Shown: positions 62,348 through 64,000 of the stretch, piece after piece
Numbering within the stretch: the first letter of the stretch is position 1
Layout of the letters: the number at the start of each line of letters is the position of its first letter
From: CAVPFA01 sp963703655
GTDB taxonomy: Bacteria > Actinomycetota > Acidimicrobiia > Acidimicrobiales > Bog-793
Direction of reading: 5' to 3'
NCBI GenBank assembly: GCA_963703655.1
Contig: CAVPFA010000007.1
Location: 53,370 to 117,369 of the forward strand
Length of the DNA stretch: 64,000 nucleotides
Notes under the pieces: model-generated
Database searches by the model: none
What the model saw: only the letters and a program-made list of their open reading frames with translations
What the model was told of the DNA's origin: nothing
Made by a program: the position numbers and the translations under genes

Positions 62348-62630
62348 GTTGCCTTGCGAGGTGCGTGTCACCTCGAGCGTGCATCCTCTGTTCGACCAGT
62401 TGCTGCAGGCGACAGGCTTCAGGCGACGGAACGGCGTGCTGTTCCTCGTCGTGATGCTGCCCGATGGCTCACCAGGGACGATTCCCTTGGAGGCGACCGA
62501 CATCTCCGGCGAGCGACAGCCAAGCGCCTGGGTCACAACCCTGTCGGTGGAAGGAGTCCGTCAGCTGCGAGCCGTGGTGAGCTCACTGCAGGGACGACGG
62601 ATGCCCTCTCGGTCCAAGGCGCGCAAATAG
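62348..62630 (+). CDS. DUF5372-like protein, accessory to the recombinase
   Basis: About 94 residues. RVTSSVHPLFDQLLQATGFR and VLFLVVMLPDGSPGTIPLEA, then SVEGVRQLRAVVSSLQG resemble the short proteins that precede large serine recombinases in Actinobacteria. The start is unclear; TTG near 62348 (LPCEVRVTSS) is the first after the istB break. Runs toward the recombinase on the same strand. Confidence 0.55.
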
Positions 62631-62673
62631 GCTCGACCAACCCTGCAATTTCACGCGCCAACGAACAAGGGAG

Positions 62674-62880
62674 GTGAGCCTCTTTGCGAAGGCTCAGAAT
62701 CACGCGCCTGCCCAGCTGAGACTGGACATTGCCGGCATCGTCACCAACCCGAGCGAACGGTGGTTGTCGTTCCCATCGCACTCACGACAAGCAGCCGTCG
62801 CCATCTTGGCGAAGATGATCGCCAGAAGCGTCGTCGACGATCAACCAGAAGAGGTGGGTGTCGATGACATTCACGAGTGA
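62674..62880 (+). CDS. Small protein preceding the serine recombinase
   Basis: 68 residues, GTG start with AAGGGAG upstream. PAQLRLDIAGIVTNPSERWL and SRQAAVAILAKMIARSVVDD, then an acidic end. Its stop overlaps the recombinase start by 17 bases, implying coupling. The pattern of two short genes before the recombinase is seen elsewhere; no function is assigned. Confidence 0.6.
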   Translation: MSLFAKAQNHAPAQLRLDIAGIVTNPSERWLSFPSHSRQAAVAILAKMIARSVVDDQPEEVGVDDIHE

Positions 62881-64000
62881 ACTTGTCTCCAAGGTCACAA
62901 CATCGCACCTGGGTCGGGACGCCTATGTCTATGTGCGCCAGTGGACCCCTTTCCCAGATGCGGGAGCACACGGGGAGCTTGGAGCGCCAGTACGAGTTGG
63001 CTTCCCGGCGCAGACACTCGGCTGGCCGCCCCAGCAGGTCGTGATAGTCGACGACGACCTCGGACGCTCGGGGGCCGATGCCACCGCCCGGGAAGGCTTC
63101 AAGAACCTCGTCGCACACGTCGGACTGGGCAAGGTCGGGATCATCTTGGGCATCGAGGTGTCCCGGCTCGCCCGCAGCAACGCGGACTGGTATCAGCTCC
63201 TCGATCTGTGCGCTGTCACCGACACCTTGATCGCCGACGGCGACGGTCTCTATCACCCGGCAGACTTCAACGATCGGCTCGTCCTCGGCTTGAAGGGCAC
63301 TATGTCCGAAGGTAGTTCGACCTGATCCGCCACCGTTTGACCGCCGGCCTGCTGCACAAAGCTGCCAAGGGTGAGCTTCGCCAAGGTCTGCCGGTCGGCT
63401 TTGTCTATGACGAGGAGGACCATGTCGTGCTGGATCCCGACGAGGCCGTCGTCGAGTCCATCGCCGTCGTGTTCAGGCGTTTCGAAGAGCTGGGGTCGGC
63501 ACGTCAGGTGATGCTTTCTTTGCGCGAGGACAACCTTCTCCTGCCACGTCGTCCCGCAGGATCCCGCAGGATCTTCTGGGCCCCGGCCAGCTACCCGGCG
63601 ATCCACGACTTTCTAACCAATCCCACATATGCCGGAGCCTTCGTGTTCGGGCGACGCCGAGAAGAGCGACGCTTTGACGAGAGCGGGCGCCTCACAAAAC
63701 ACACCCGTGAGTTGCGCGGACCGAGTGGGCGGTCGTCATCGAGGACCATCACCCCGGCTTTGTCAGCTGGGAGCGCTATGAGCGCGAACTTGGACCAGCT
63801 GAGGGCGAACTGGCGCCCACCTCACGGCCACGGTGGTGACCAGGCCGGCGAAGGAACGGCATTGCTCCAAGGCAGGGTCCGCTGCGGGCAATGCGGCCGG
63901 ATGATGCAGGTGGGTTACTCGGGAACCACCGGCAACACCCCTCGATACATCTGCGGACGCAACAAGCTGCTCTATGGCGGCGAGAAGTTCTGTCAGAGCG
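62864..64000 (+). pseudogene. Large serine recombinase, several frameshifts, cut by the window end
   Basis: Frames together give resolvase, recombinase and zinc-ribbon domains. N-terminal AYVYVRQWTPF, then in another frame QMREHTGSLERQYELASR, back to PQQVVIVDDDLGRSGADATA and GIEVSRLARSNADWYQLLDL; later FDLIRHRLTAGLLHKAAKGE, FWAPASYPAIHDFLTNPTYA, GAFVFGRR; finally RVRCGQCGRMMQVGYSGTTG. At least four shifts occur. The nucleophile Ser of the RQST motif is Trp27 here. With the shifts this looks inactive, though consensus error cannot be excluded. The 3' end lies outside. Confidence 0.75.

Overview
High-GC chromosomal DNA from an actinobacterium. The support is a WhiB protein, an InhA-type FabI, a BTAD-type regulator, GTG/TTG starts and the gene order. 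The infC-rpmI-rplT-pheST and rimP-nusA-ylxR/infB-rbfA-truB-ribF blocks plus a compact FAS-II operon would fit an Acidimicrobiia-like lineage, but that placement is an inference. The consensus carries many single-base frameshifts, several in genes that should be indispensable (infB, pheT, fmt, ribF). Most broken frames are therefore better read as sequence errors than as pseudogenes, and this affects every pseudogene call here.

Region 1 (1-5.4 kb) is a catabolic island: an ABC sugar-type permease and its binding protein, a metal-dependent amidohydrolase, a GntR/FCD regulator, a cytochrome P450 and a 3Fe-4S ferredoxin. Two related palindromes lie before the regulator/amidohydrolase pair and before the P450, suggesting one regulon. 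Region 2 (5.4-8.4 kb) is gene-poor: tRNA-Leu(CAA), a tandem amplification of its 3' end, a second copy of that 3' end 1.75 kb away, a prepilin and a WhiB gene.

Region 3 (8.4-17.2 kb) holds a GMC oxidoreductase, an endonuclease/exonuclease/phosphatase-family protein and a translationally coupled FAS-II operon fabD-fabH-fabG-acpP-fabF followed by an ABC1/UbiB kinase. Region 4 (17.5-42 kb) is mostly core minus-strand information processing: infC-rpmI-rplT-trmH-pheS-pheT; hisG, a CSD-like gene, moaB, rpe, fmt, def; ribF, truB, rbfA, infB; ylxR, nusA, rimP. Two plus-strand genes (a BtuF-like protein and a repeat-tailed hypothetical) separate ylxR from infB. Several of these proteins (NusA, L20, IF3, DUF1844) carry unusual acidic or low-complexity tails.

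Region 5 (41.6-52.2 kb) has an ECF sigma factor with a membrane partner, a SIMPL protein, a BTAD regulator, a second P450, a class I glutamine amidotransferase, FabI, the cobalamin genes cobD-cobS-cobU, and tRNA-Cys(GCA). Region 6 (52.4-64 kb) is accessory: a lipoprotein, a DUF2442 protein, a YdhR-like monooxygenase, a prolyl oligopeptidase fused to a kinase-like fragment, a toxin-antitoxin pair, 92-bp direct repeats, an intact group II intron with an HNH-bearing RT, an NHL-repeat fragment, an IS21 remnant and a decayed large serine recombinase running off the right edge.
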